Assembly (NCBI GenBank): GCA_020832565.1 | Contig: JAFIEI010000024.1 | Coordinates: forward strand, 1 to 54,237 | Length of the DNA: 54,237 nt | Source of the DNA: Salinarimonas sp. | Lineage (GTDB): Bacteria; Pseudomonadota; Alphaproteobacteria; Rhizobiales; Beijerinckiaceae | Direction of reading: 5' to 3' | Shown: positions 38,301 to 45,751 of the stretch, one piece after another | Layout of the letters: each line of letters starts with the position of its first letter | How positions within the stretch are numbered: the first letter of the stretch is position 1 | Translations under genes and position numbers: made by a program | The notes under the pieces: model-generated | The model's database searches: none | What the model was told of the DNA's origin: nothing | Seen by the model: the letters and a program-made list of their open reading frames with translations, nothing else

Positions 38301-39070
38301 GGGACGTTCGAGCCCCACAGGATCAGGAAGCCGGAATTGTACCAGTCAGCGCTCTCGGGCACGTCCGTCTGCTCGCCCCAGGTCTGCGGTGAGGAGGGCG
38401 GCAGGTCGCAATACCAGTCATAGAACGACATGCACACGCCGCCCATCAGCGACAGATAGCGCGAGCCCGCCGCATAGGAGACCATCGACATGGCCGGGAT
38501 CGGCGAGAAGCCGATCACCCGGTCCGGGCCATGGGTCTTGACCGTGTAGGCATTGGCCGAGGCGATCATCTCGTTGACCTCCTCCCAGCCGGCGCGCACG
38601 AAGCCGCCGAGGCCACGCTTCTTCGTGTAGGCGTCGCGCTTTTGCGGGTCTTCGACGATGGATTTCCAGGCCGCAACCGGGGTCATCGTGGCGCGCGCCT
38701 CCCGCCACAGCTTGACGAGGCGCGAGCGCACGAGCGGATATTTCACGCGGTTGGCCGAATACAGATACCAGGAATAGCTCGCGCCGCGCGAGCAGCCGCG
38801 GGGCTCGTGATTGGGCAGATCGGGGCGCGTGCGCGGATAGTCGGTCTGCTGCGTTTCCCAGGTGACGATGCCGCCCTTGACATAGACCTTCCAGGAACAC
38901 GAGCCCGTGCAGTTCACCCCATGGGTGGAGCGCACGACCTTGTCGTGCTGCCAGCGCTTGCGATAGCTGTCCTCCCAGGCGCGGTTCTCGTTCGTGGTGA
39001 TGCCGTGGCCGTCGGAGAAGGTCTGGACCTTCTCGCGCAGGTAGGACAGGCGATCCAGAAAATGTGACAT
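35315..39070 (-). CDS. narG: respiratory nitrate reductase, alpha subunit (molybdoenzyme)
   Basis: 1251 aa, the usual NarG length. It reduces nitrate to nitrite at a bis-MGD molybdenum site in the cytoplasm. The FS0 cluster ligands are His50, Cys54, Cys58 and Cys93 (HGVNCTGSC … RGCSRG). WGSNVPQTRTPDAHF near residue 250 contains the Asp expected to bind molybdenum. The C-terminal region carries dinucleotide-binding segments such as TGQRGGIHNSVTRAI. No Tat signal is present, as normal for NarG. GAGAGG precedes the ATG. It follows the narK2-like gene by 33 bp. Confidence 0.98.
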   Translation of the reverse strand: MSHFLDRLSYLREKVQTFSDGHGITTNENRAWEDSYRKRWQHDKVVRSTHGVNCTGSCSWKVYVKGGIVTWETQQTDYPRTRPDLPNHEPRGCSRGASYSWYLYSANRVKYPLVRSRLVKLWREARATMTPVAAWKSIVEDPQKRDAYTKKRGLGGFVRAGWEEVNEMIASANAYTVKTHGPDRVIGFSPIPAMSMVSYAAGSRYLSLMGGVCMSFYDWYCDLPPSSPQTWGEQTDVPESADWYNSGFLILWGSNVPQTRTPDAHFYTEVRYRGAKSVVICPDYSEASKFADLWVSVKQGTDAALGMAMGHVILKEFHVDRQVDYFTDYVKRYTDMPMLVRLVRDDKGNLIPERFLRASDMDKKLGEKNNPEWKTLAIDAPTGEIVVPNGSVGFRWGETGKWNLDAKRADGKAVDLRLSLAGAEDGFEDVAFPYFGNLQHEHFTSTEHDSVLARRIPVKKVQTAEGEMLVATVYDLFLANYGVDRGFGGDNVAKSFDDDAPYSPAWAEKITGVPRDQIITVAREFALNAEKTNGRSMIIIGAAMNHWYHMDMNYRSAINMLVMCGCVGQSGGGWSHYVGQEKLRPQSGWLPLAFGLDWGRPPRQQNSTSFFYAHTDQWRYETMEVKDILSPTAPAGPWDGAIIDYNIRAERMGWLPSAPQLETNPLEVARAAEAAGMEAKDYVAKGLKDGDLKLSCEDPDNPKNWPRNLFVWRSNLLGSSGKGHEYFLKHLLGTSHGVLGKDLGPEGKTRAKDVVWHEKAPEGKLDLLVTLDFRMSTTAVYSDIVLPTATWYEKNDLNTSDMHPFIHPLTAAVDPIWESRSDWDIYKGLARAFSDVAPEVLGVEKDVVLTPILHDTPGEIAQPFDVKDWKTGDIEPIPGKTMPQVTVVERDYPNLYKRFTALGPLMEKIGNGGKGMAWNTEHEVELLRELNGTVTEEGPTKGMAKIETAIDACEVLLMLAPETNGEVAVKAWESLAKFTGREHAHLALPKEDEKIRFRDVVAQPRKIISSPIWSGLESEKVCYNAGYTNVHEFIPWRTLTGRQQLYQDHLWMRAFGEGLCVYRPPVDLRTIKPAQGSVGSNGEKEVVLNFITPHQKWGIHSTYTDNLLMLTLSRGGPCVWISERDARQAGIVDNDWIELYNVNGAISARAVVSQRVKEGMCMMYHAQEKIVNTPGSEITGQRGGIHNSVTRAILKPTHMIGGYAQLSYGFNYYGTVGANRDEFVVVRKMARVDWMDDEADPQSNQAPQAAE

Positions 39071-39103
39071 GGTGGTTTCCTCTCGAAGATCTTTTTCAGG
39101 CGG

Positions 39104-40468
39104 TCAGCACGGATTCGCTGCGTTGCGGCGGGCGTACATCCACCAGTTGAGAGCGACGTTGAAGGCGAAGAAGGCGGCGAGGCCGTAGAAGATCGGCGTC
39201 GCAGCGGCGAACGAGGCGAAAGACCAGGCGAACAGCATCCCGAAGATGAAGGGGCCGTAAGCGGCGATCGCGGCGGTGAAGCCGATCACGCCACCGGCCT
39301 GGCGCGGCTCGAACAGCATCGGCATCTGCTTGAAGGTCGAGGCGTTGCCCACACCGGCGAAGAAGAACAGGGCGAGCATGGCGCTGACGAACAGCCAGAA
39401 GCTGTCGAGCGTATCGGGATTGGTGGTGAGTGCGACGAGCACCGTGCAGACCACCATGCCGAGCCCGGCCCAGTGGGTGACGCGGGCCCCGCCGAACCTG
39501 TCGGAGATCGGTCCGGCGACGACGCGCGAGGCGGAGCCGACCAGCGGGCCGAGAAAGGCCCATGCGAGCGGGTCGGGCGCATTCTCGAAACCGCCATAGA
39601 CCTCGCGGATCAGGAGCGGGAAGGTCGCGGCCAGCCCCGAGAAACCGCCGAAGGTCATGATGTAGAGAGACGTCATCGACCAGGTGTGGCGCGAGCGGAA
39701 GATATCGAATTGCTGCGCGAAATTCGCCTTGATCGGCACCGATTTCAGCATGATCCAGGCGGTGATGCCGAAGACCGCGACAAAGGGGATCATCACCGCG
39801 GGCGCGTTCTGCAGCCAGATCTGCGATTCGACACCGGCGCGGGTCATGGTCTGGCTGTCGCCCATGAAGGCCATGCCGCCGAGCAGCCCGAAGCCGATCA
39901 CCCAGGGGGTGACGAACTGGACGATCGAGACGCCGAAATTTCCGATCCCGGCCTGGATCGCGAGCGCGGTCCCCTGCAGCCTCTTGGGGAAGAAAAGGCT
40001 GGTGGAGGGCATGAAGGAGGAGAAGTTGCCGCCGCCCAGGCCGGCGAGGAAGGCGAGCAGCATCAGCACCCAGTACGGCGTGTCCGGGTTCTGCACGGCA
40101 TAAAACCAGCCGACCAGCGGGATCAGCAGCGAGAGCGTCGACAGGCTCACGACGTGCCGCGTGCCGTACATCGGCGTCAGGAACATATGGACCAGACGAA
40201 GCGTCCCGCCGGCGAGGCCCGGCATGGCGGCAAGCCAGAACAGTTGTGAGGGGGTGAACTGGAAGCCGATCTGCGGCAGGCGCACCACGAGGGCCGAAAC
40301 CAGGAACCAGACGATGAAGGCCATCGTCAGATTGAGCGTGGTCACGGTCAGGGTGAGCCATGCGCGGGTCTTGCCCTGCTCGCGCCAGAAGGCTTCGTTC
40401 TCGGGTTCCCAGCGCTCCAGCCAGGTGCCCGAGACGGGCGGCTGCTTGAGTGTCTTGTCGGTTGCCAT
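39104..40468 (-). CDS. narK: nitrate/nitrite transporter, NarK2 type (MFS)
   Basis: 454 aa, 12 membrane helices. The N terminus ENEAFWREQGKTRAWLTLTV and the nitrate signature GLGGGNFSSFMPSTSLFFPKR with GIGNFGVSIVQF match the second half of the fused NarK of Paracoccus, which acts as a nitrate/nitrite antiporter. It would bring in nitrate and remove nitrite made by NarG. It is the second of two narK genes in tandem, 43 bp after the narK1-like gene. Confidence 0.92.
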   Translation of the reverse strand: MATDKTLKQPPVSGTWLERWEPENEAFWREQGKTRAWLTLTVTTLNLTMAFIVWFLVSALVVRLPQIGFQFTPSQLFWLAAMPGLAGGTLRLVHMFLTPMYGTRHVVSLSTLSLLIPLVGWFYAVQNPDTPYWVLMLLAFLAGLGGGNFSSFMPSTSLFFPKRLQGTALAIQAGIGNFGVSIVQFVTPWVIGFGLLGGMAFMGDSQTMTRAGVESQIWLQNAPAVMIPFVAVFGITAWIMLKSVPIKANFAQQFDIFRSRHTWSMTSLYIMTFGGFSGLAATFPLLIREVYGGFENAPDPLAWAFLGPLVGSASRVVAGPISDRFGGARVTHWAGLGMVVCTVLVALTTNPDTLDSFWLFVSAMLALFFFAGVGNASTFKQMPMLFEPRQAGGVIGFTAAIAAYGPFIFGMLFAWSFASFAAATPIFYGLAAFFAFNVALNWWMYARRNAANPC

Positions 40469-40511
40469 GGCCTTGATGCCTTTCCTTGTGGCGAATTGCG
40501 GCAGGAGCCGT

Positions 40512-42197
40512 TCAGCGCGCCGTGGCGGGCTTGTCGGGGCCGGGGGACGGGTTGTCGGGATGCGGGCTCAGATCGGCACCGAGGCGCGCGAGCGCTTCGC
40601 GCAATTCCTCGAGGGTCTTGAAGCGGGCGGTGACTGTGAGGCCGTTGGCCTTTTCCTGAAGGTTGACCTTCTCGCTGCCGGCGAAGATGCGGGCGAGTTC
40701 GGCCTCGGCCTCGCGCTTGCGCCGGGCTTCCGCCGCGATCGCCTCGTCGACCGAGGAGATCACGTATTCGTCCGAGAAGCCGCCTTCGGGTTCCTTCAGC
40801 CAGACGAGGCAGACGAGCCAGCTGAGGAAGGCGCCGGCGGCGATGATGAAGAAGAAGGTCGAGGGCGAGACGAAGGTGAAGAGGAACAGGTAGAACACCG
40901 CGCCGACATTGCCGTAGGCGCCCGCCATCCCCGAGATCTGGCCGGTCACCCGGCGCTTGATCGAGGGAATGATGCCGAAGGTCGCACCCTCGGCTCCCTG
41001 CACGAAGAAGGAGCAGAAGATGGTGATGGCGATTGCGACGATCAGCGGCCAGTTGGAGTCGAGCAGCCCCATCAGCACGAAGCCGATGCCGATGCCGAAC
41101 ATGTAGGCGAGCATCACGAAGCGCCGGTTACCCATGCGGTCGGAAACCATCCCGCCCATCGGCCGCGCGAAAAGGTTGACGAAGGCGAAGGAGGCCGCGA
41201 CCAGTCCGGCCGCCGCTGCCGTCAACCCCCAGGTCTCCTCGAAGAACATCGGCAGCATCGAGACGACAGCGAGTTCGGCGCCGAAATTGGCAAAGTAGGT
41301 GACGTTGAGCGCGGCGACGCTCTTGAACGGATAACGGTCGTCCTTCGGCACGCCCTTCTTCAGGATGGGGATATTCACCCGCAGCGCCTGGAAGATCTGA
41401 TAGGCGATCACCACCGCGATGGCGAAATAGATGTAGCCCGCCGTCATCGTATCGAGATAGCCCATCTGCTGGACGCGCCAGACCAGGATGGTGAGGATGC
41501 CGACCATCGGAATGATGAAGAGGATGAGCAGGACGAGATCGCCCCAGCTGCTGACTTCCAGCGCAGCCGCCTTGCGGGGCTTCTTGTGCGTGTCGTCGGT
41601 GGGGCCGTCGGTGATGGCGAACCAGTAGAACACGCCATAGGCCGCCATCACGACCGCCGAGGTGGCGATGGCGTAACGCCAGCCATCGGGCCCGCCATAA
41701 ACGGTGAGCCAGATGGTGGGAAGCGTCATGGCCGCAGCCGCCGAGCCGAAATTGCCCCAGCCCGCATAGAGCCCCTCGGCGAAGCCGATATCGCGGGGCT
41801 TGAACCAGAGCGCGGTCATGTGAATGCCGACGACGAAACTCGCCCCGATCGAGGAGAGCACCAGACGCGCGACGAAGAGCTGTTCCTTGGTATTGCCGAA
41901 GGCGAAGACGAGGGCGGGGATGCTCATCAGGACGAGCAGCACCGAAAACACCCGGCGGGGCCCGTAGCGATCGAGCGCCATGCCGACGATGATGCGCGCG
42001 GGAATGGTGAGCGCGACATTGGCGATGGCGAACAGGCGGATGTCGTCGCTCGTCAGCCAGTCCACACTGCGCAGCATGCTCGTGGCGAGCGGCGCCATGT
42101 TGAACCAGACATAGAAACTGATGAAGAAGGCGATCCATGTCAGATGGAGGGCGCGGATCTCCCGGTTCCTGAACTTGAAGACGTCGCTGACTTGCAT
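40512..42197 (-). CDS. narK: nitrate transporter, NarK1 type (MFS)
   Basis: 561 aa, 12 membrane helices plus a cytosolic C-terminal extension of about 75 residues that contains a helical Glu/Arg-rich part (AAEARRKREAEAELARIF) and ends Pro-rich. The N terminus (FKFRNREIRALHLTWIAFFISFYVWFNMAPL) and AGWGNFGSAAAAMTLP match NarK1 nitrate/proton symporters, which start nitrate uptake before nitrite accumulates. In Paracoccus NarK1 and NarK2 are one fused protein. Here they are separate. AGGA lies before the ATG at 42197. Confidence 0.92.
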   Translation of the reverse strand: MQVSDVFKFRNREIRALHLTWIAFFISFYVWFNMAPLATSMLRSVDWLTSDDIRLFAIANVALTIPARIIVGMALDRYGPRRVFSVLLVLMSIPALVFAFGNTKEQLFVARLVLSSIGASFVVGIHMTALWFKPRDIGFAEGLYAGWGNFGSAAAAMTLPTIWLTVYGGPDGWRYAIATSAVVMAAYGVFYWFAITDGPTDDTHKKPRKAAALEVSSWGDLVLLILFIIPMVGILTILVWRVQQMGYLDTMTAGYIYFAIAVVIAYQIFQALRVNIPILKKGVPKDDRYPFKSVAALNVTYFANFGAELAVVSMLPMFFEETWGLTAAAAGLVAASFAFVNLFARPMGGMVSDRMGNRRFVMLAYMFGIGIGFVLMGLLDSNWPLIVAIAITIFCSFFVQGAEGATFGIIPSIKRRVTGQISGMAGAYGNVGAVFYLFLFTFVSPSTFFFIIAAGAFLSWLVCLVWLKEPEGGFSDEYVISSVDEAIAAEARRKREAEAELARIFAGSEKVNLQEKANGLTVTARFKTLEELREALARLGADLSPHPDNPSPGPDKPATAR

Positions 42198-42287
42198 TTT
42201 CCTGTCCTCGTGGCCCGGGCCATATGTCCGGGGCGGGAAGCGTCATCGATGGGCGACGGGGGATCGCGGAGAGGGTCTGGCGGACGC

Positions 42288-42746
42288 CTAGGGCGCCGGC
42301 AGGATCAGCAGCGGACACTGCACCCGCCGCGCCAGAAAGGCGCTGACGGAGCCGAAGGTCATGTGGTCGAACTCCTCCACCAGCGCGTCGATGCGCCGGG
42401 CGATGAACCCGCCATCGGGTTTGTGGCTGTGGCGGGCGAGGATGAGCACGTCCGGATTGCGCTCCTCGGTGGCGCGCAGGATCATCTTGCGCGCATCACC
42501 CTCCGCGAAGAGCACGCGGGTGGAAAAACCCGCCGCAGTGAGCTCGGCGGCCGCCGCCTCGGCACCGGCCTTCTGCTCCTGGTACTGGGTGATGAACATG
42601 TCGTCGACGGCATCGGTTGCGCTGCCCGGCTCTTCGATCACCGAGATCAGCGTGACCTCGGGCTTTGCCGCGTCGAACAGCTTCATCAGACCCTCAAGGG
42701 CGATGCGGGCGTTGCGCGAGTGATCATAGGCGAGCATCACATGCAT
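42288..42746 (-). CDS. universal stress protein (UspA family)
   Basis: 152 aa. UspA fold: VMLAYDHSRNARIALEGLM at the N terminus, NPDVLILARHSHKPDG, and a C-terminal FGSVSAFLARRVQCPLLILPAP, where the usual ATP-binding GxxGS is only partly conserved. It is the first gene of the nitrate cluster, so it is probably made under anaerobic or nitrate conditions. The ATG at 42746 has GGAG seven bases upstream. A start at 42776 is possible but the extension is not conserved. The gap to narK1 is 90 bp. Confidence 0.88.
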   Translation of the reverse strand: MHVMLAYDHSRNARIALEGLMKLFDAAKPEVTLISVIEEPGSATDAVDDMFITQYQEQKAGAEAAAAELTAAGFSTRVLFAEGDARKMILRATEERNPDVLILARHSHKPDGGFIARRIDALVEEFDHMTFGSVSAFLARRVQCPLLILPAP

Positions 42747-42859
42747 CGGATGGCTCCAGGTTTCGATGCCTGCCATCCGAACCCGCTGTCGAAAACCTCG
42801 TCTCGACGCCGCTCCGGATGACTTCGAGCCCATGAAACGGAAGGCAGCAGATCGGGGAC

Positions 42860-42873
42860 TTGATCGAGATCAA
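42860..42873. promoter_or_regulatory. FNR-type box 1 (nar / crp-fnr divergent promoter)
   Basis: TTGATCGAGATCAA is a perfect match to the FNR/Dnr consensus TTGAT-N4-ATCAA. On the plus strand an AATAAT at 42895-42900 is placed as the -10 of a class II FNR promoter about 41 bases from the box centre, reading towards the regulator at 43028. On the minus strand TTTCAT (42837-42832) lies at the same distance, reading towards usp and the nar genes. One box could therefore serve both directions. Confidence 0.85.
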
Positions 42874-42973
42874 TTTTTTCTGGAGAACTTCCAAAATAAT
42901 TTCTGGATATTCATAGGCAAACTGTCTATTTTGTATAGTTTATCTCTACGATTGCTTTAAGTATATTTACAAA

Positions 42974-42987
42974 TTGATCTTCATCAA
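42974..42987. promoter_or_regulatory. FNR-type box 2, close to the crp/fnr start
   Basis: TTGATCTTCATCAA, again a perfect TTGAT-N4-ATCAA palindrome, 40 bases before the regulator ATG. It is too close to the ribosome-binding site (AGGGA, about 43017) to activate that gene in class II mode, so it may mediate negative autoregulation. It may also support the minus-strand nar promoter from further upstream (inference). Confidence 0.8.
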
Positions 42988-43027
42988 TTTTGCAGGCAGG
43001 TTCGTTTCTGTTATCAGGGAAAACACC

Positions 43028-43732
43028 ATGCGAAGCGACGATCTCGACCTCCTGCGCGAACTGCCGTTGTTTCAGGGAATCAGCGATGCCGGTTTTCGCG
43101 AGCTCACCCAGGCAGCCTTCCTCCAGCGCTTCCCGGCGCAGGTGACCCTGATCAATGAAGGCGAGCACCCGGATTTCCTGCATGTGGTGCTGGAAGGGCT
43201 GGTGGAGATGTTTGCCCGCGATCGCCAGCGCGAGACGGTGCTCACCATCGTGCAGCCGGTCTCGACCTTCATCCTCGCTGCGGTGATCACCGACGAGATC
43301 TATCTGAAATCCGCCCGCACGCTGGTTGCCAGCCGCATCCTGATGCTGCCGGCAGCCTCCGTCCGCAAGGTCTTTGCCGAGGAGCCGGCCTTCGCGCGCG
43401 CGATTGTCGGCGAACTCGGCTTTCGCTATCGCGAGGTCGTGCGTGAACTCAAGAATCAGAAACTCCGCTCCGGCGCCGAACGCCTCGCCGCCTGGCTACT
43501 GGGGCAGCGCGAGATCGCCGACGGCGCACGCGAGATCACCATTCCCTTCGAAAAGCGCGTGCTGGCCTCGCTGCTCGGCATGACGCCCGAAAATCTCTCC
43601 CGCGCCTTTGCCACTCTCGCCGCCTATGACGTGACGACGAGCGGTCGACGCATTGTGATCGGGGATCCCGCCGCCCTTTGGAAACTCGTGCAGCCGAGCC
43701 AGTTTATCGATGAATGGAAGAACGGCGAATGA
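43028..43732 (+). CDS. Crp/Fnr family regulator, NarR/Dnr-like, cysteine-free
   Basis: 234 aa. Cyclic-nucleotide-binding-type beta barrel (residues 5-120), a long dimer helix, then an HTH with recognition helix TPENLSRAF, whose Glu-x-x-Ser-Arg is the FNR-type specificity for TTGAT sites. The protein contains no cysteine, so it cannot hold the 4Fe-4S cluster of FNR. This fits the NarR/Dnr group that responds to nitrate/nitrite or NO, possibly via haem. It is divergent from the nar cluster with two FNR boxes between. ATG at 43028; the open frame upstream has only a TTG. Confidence 0.9.
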   Translation: MRSDDLDLLRELPLFQGISDAGFRELTQAAFLQRFPAQVTLINEGEHPDFLHVVLEGLVEMFARDRQRETVLTIVQPVSTFILAAVITDEIYLKSARTLVASRILMLPAASVRKVFAEEPAFARAIVGELGFRYREVVRELKNQKLRSGAERLAAWLLGQREIADGAREITIPFEKRVLASLLGMTPENLSRAFATLAAYDVTTSGRRIVIGDPAALWKLVQPSQFIDEWKNGE

Positions 43733-43786
43733 ACGGAGCGCGAAGCCGGGCGGGCCGAACTCGCCTGCCGTGAGGGTGAGGACGTG

Positions 43787-44218
43787 ATGCGCGCCTTCTT
43801 CTATCGCTGTGCGGGATTTGCGAGCCTGGGCCTGGGCGCGATCGGCATCGTCATGCCGCTTCTGCCGACGACACCCTTCGTCATCCTCGCCGCCTTCTGC
43901 TTCACCCGCGCCGATCCGAAACTCGCAGCCTGGCTGCACGCCCATCCCCGCTTCGGTCCCACCCTGCGGGACTGGCGCGACCAGCGGGCGATCTCGCTGC
44001 GGGCAAAGATCATGGCCATGATCGCGATCGCCGTTTCCTACGCGATCAGCGTCGCGCTCGCGCCGATGGCATGGGCGCCGTGGTTTCTTGCGCTGGTGAT
44101 GGGCTGCGTCGCGCTGTTCATCCTGACACGCCCCTCGCCGGGTCCCCCGCCGGATCCTCAGACCGGAAAGGGCGACACACCCAGCACCGGGCCGTGCAGC
44201 GACAGCAGCACGAGATAG
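43787..44218 (+). CDS. DUF454 (YbaN) family membrane protein
   Basis: 143 aa. The conserved start FYRCAGFASLGLGAIGIVMPLLPTTPFVILAAFCF and the following ADPKLAAWLHAHPRFGPTLRDW are DUF454/YbaN signatures. Two further membrane segments occur at about 75-110. Function unknown. Its C-terminal 20 codons overlap, on the opposite strand, the 3' end of nnrU (44158-44218). The ATG at 43787 is preferred over the GTG at 43784. GAGG lies upstream. Confidence 0.85.
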   Translation: MRAFFYRCAGFASLGLGAIGIVMPLLPTTPFVILAAFCFTRADPKLAAWLHAHPRFGPTLRDWRDQRAISLRAKIMAMIAIAVSYAISVALAPMAWAPWFLALVMGCVALFILTRPSPGPPPDPQTGKGDTPSTGPCSDSSTR

Positions 44219-44856
44219 GCTGCGGCGAAGGCGGCGAGCCTGGTCGGTAGCGCGTCGAAGCCGCGCAGGCGCAGATCACCCCGCAGCGCGGCAGCGAAAG
44301 GGATGAGCGCGGTGCTGCGTGCCTGATCTCGCCATTGCGACGCCCCCATACGCCTTCGCGCGCGCCGGTCGAGAATCGCCATTCCCGCAAACGCCATGGC
44401 GAGAAAGAAGCCGAAGAGCAGGACATGCGCGAGATTGCCGTTGGGCACGAGATGCGCTCCCGCCCATAGCGCGATCGCCCAGAGCAGGGGATGGCGCGTG
44501 ATCCCGGCGATGCCGGGGCGCTCGGAGTCGAAATTCCTCGGCCTGCGCCCGCCGAAGGAAAACGGGTTCGGCGCGGCGATCGCGAAAGCGGCGAGCAGCA
44601 ATGCCGGCGGCATCAGGAGATTAGGCACCCAGCTCTGCCATGGCGCATATCCCCACAGTGCGATGAAGGGTGCGCGTCCGGCGGCGACGATCAGCCAGCC
44701 GAGGAGAACGAGCGAGATCAGCGAATACACCGCGAGATAGACCCGCTCCCCCAGATGAGCGACACAGGCCCCGCGCAGGCCCGGGCGGGGCGGCAGATAA
44801 TGGGTTGCCAGAAACAGGGCGAAGACGCCGGCGAATTCGAACCAGCCCGTGATCAT
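44158..44856 (-). CDS. nnrU: NnrU family membrane protein
   Basis: 232 aa, about six membrane helices. FAGVFALFLATHYLPPRPGLR at the N terminus, SLVLLGWLIVAAGRAPF, and GITRHPLLWAIALWAGAHLVPNGNLAHVLLFG match NnrU, found with nitrite/NO reductase genes in denitrifiers. Its molecular role is unsettled, probably in NO metabolism. The ATG at 44856 (MITGWFEF) has only a weak ribosome-binding site. It is convergent with and overlaps the DUF454 gene by 61 bp. Confidence 0.9.
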   Translation of the reverse strand: MITGWFEFAGVFALFLATHYLPPRPGLRGACVAHLGERVYLAVYSLISLVLLGWLIVAAGRAPFIALWGYAPWQSWVPNLLMPPALLLAAFAIAAPNPFSFGGRRPRNFDSERPGIAGITRHPLLWAIALWAGAHLVPNGNLAHVLLFGFFLAMAFAGMAILDRRARRRMGASQWRDQARSTALIPFAAALRGDLRLRGFDALPTRLAAFAAAYLVLLSLHGPVLGVSPFPV

Positions 44857-45029
44857 GATGCTTCGTGCCCTTGCTCTATGCAGACAAATTCTCTCCCGCC
44901 TGGGAACATCCCGGCAAGCCCCGCCGTTCCCCTCGCCACAAAGATCACCACGCCCGATCGTCGGTGGGAGCAGAGCGAAGCCTCTTCCTGCACCTGGCGC
45001 GGTAGCGGGCGAAAACGGGGAGAAGACCG

Positions 45030-45581
45030 ATGAAAACGCTTCTTGCGACGACGGCATTCGTCCTGGCGGCAGGACTTACCCTGTCCGGCGCATCGCTGGC
45101 GCAGGCCCAGGACCGCGACACCGAATCCGCTCCCTTCGCGCAGAGCGCCATGCCCGGGGACCTGATGACGCGCGAACTCATGGGCCGCGATGTCTATGCC
45201 CGCCCCGACGGGGTCGATCCCGGCGAGGTGATTGTCCCCGCCGACTGGGATGGCCAAGGCCTGCCGCTGTTTCATGCCGATGAACTCGACGATATCGCCA
45301 TTATCGGCGTCATCGACGACATCTTGCTCGATGATGCCGGTCAGATGCAGCTCATCGTCGTCGACAAGCACGGCCTGCTCGGGATCGGCGGTCGCACCAT
45401 CGCGATCGATGCCGCAAATACGCAGTTCGCCACCACCTCGCGTGACGATCCCGCCCAGATCCTGCTGCTGACGGATGTGAGCGTCGAAGACGCGGAAAAC
45501 GCCCCCGATTTCGAGCCGGGTGAAGTCTCCGATCGCATCGGCACGCGCGAACGGCTTGAGGCCGAGGATATCGTGGATTGA
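45030..45581 (+). CDS. PRC-barrel domain protein, exported
   Basis: 183 aa. Sec signal peptide MKTLLATTAFVLAAGLTLSG…AQAQ, then one PRC-barrel-like domain: IIGVIDDILLDDAGQMQLIVVDKHGLLGIGGRTIAIDA (about 90-130). An acidic C terminus follows. Such periplasmic proteins are frequent in Rhizobiales, with stress or envelope roles that are not defined. GGGGAGAAG precedes the ATG. Divergent from nnrU. Confidence 0.85.
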   Translation: MKTLLATTAFVLAAGLTLSGASLAQAQDRDTESAPFAQSAMPGDLMTRELMGRDVYARPDGVDPGEVIVPADWDGQGLPLFHADELDDIAIIGVIDDILLDDAGQMQLIVVDKHGLLGIGGRTIAIDAANTQFATTSRDDPAQILLLTDVSVEDAENAPDFEPGEVSDRIGTRERLEAEDIVD

Positions 45582-45751
45582 GGGGCGGCGACGAAGAAGG
45601 CTGCGCGCAAGGCTCCATGTGACGCGTGGTGCGACGTTCGGTGTCTGCGAAAAATTCAATCGCCAGAGGGTTGATTTCATGATCATCTTAGATACTTTAG
45701 ATTGCAAAAATCGATAAAAACATCCGATAATTTCTGTTAAGAGGCGATGAT

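Noticed and set aside
35345-38392. 1015-codon open frame on the plus strand
   Set aside because: It is antisense to narG in a GC-rich gene. The translation is His/Asp/Val-rich without family features. narG is certain.
40161-42821. 886-codon open frame on the plus strand
   Set aside because: Antisense to the two narK genes and usp. The composition (Asp/Gly/His/Glu-rich) is typical of a shadow frame.
42974-43027. TTG start at 42974 for the Crp/Fnr regulator
   Set aside because: That codon is part of FNR box 2 and there is no ribosome-binding site. ATG 43028 with AGGGA gives the normal family N terminus.
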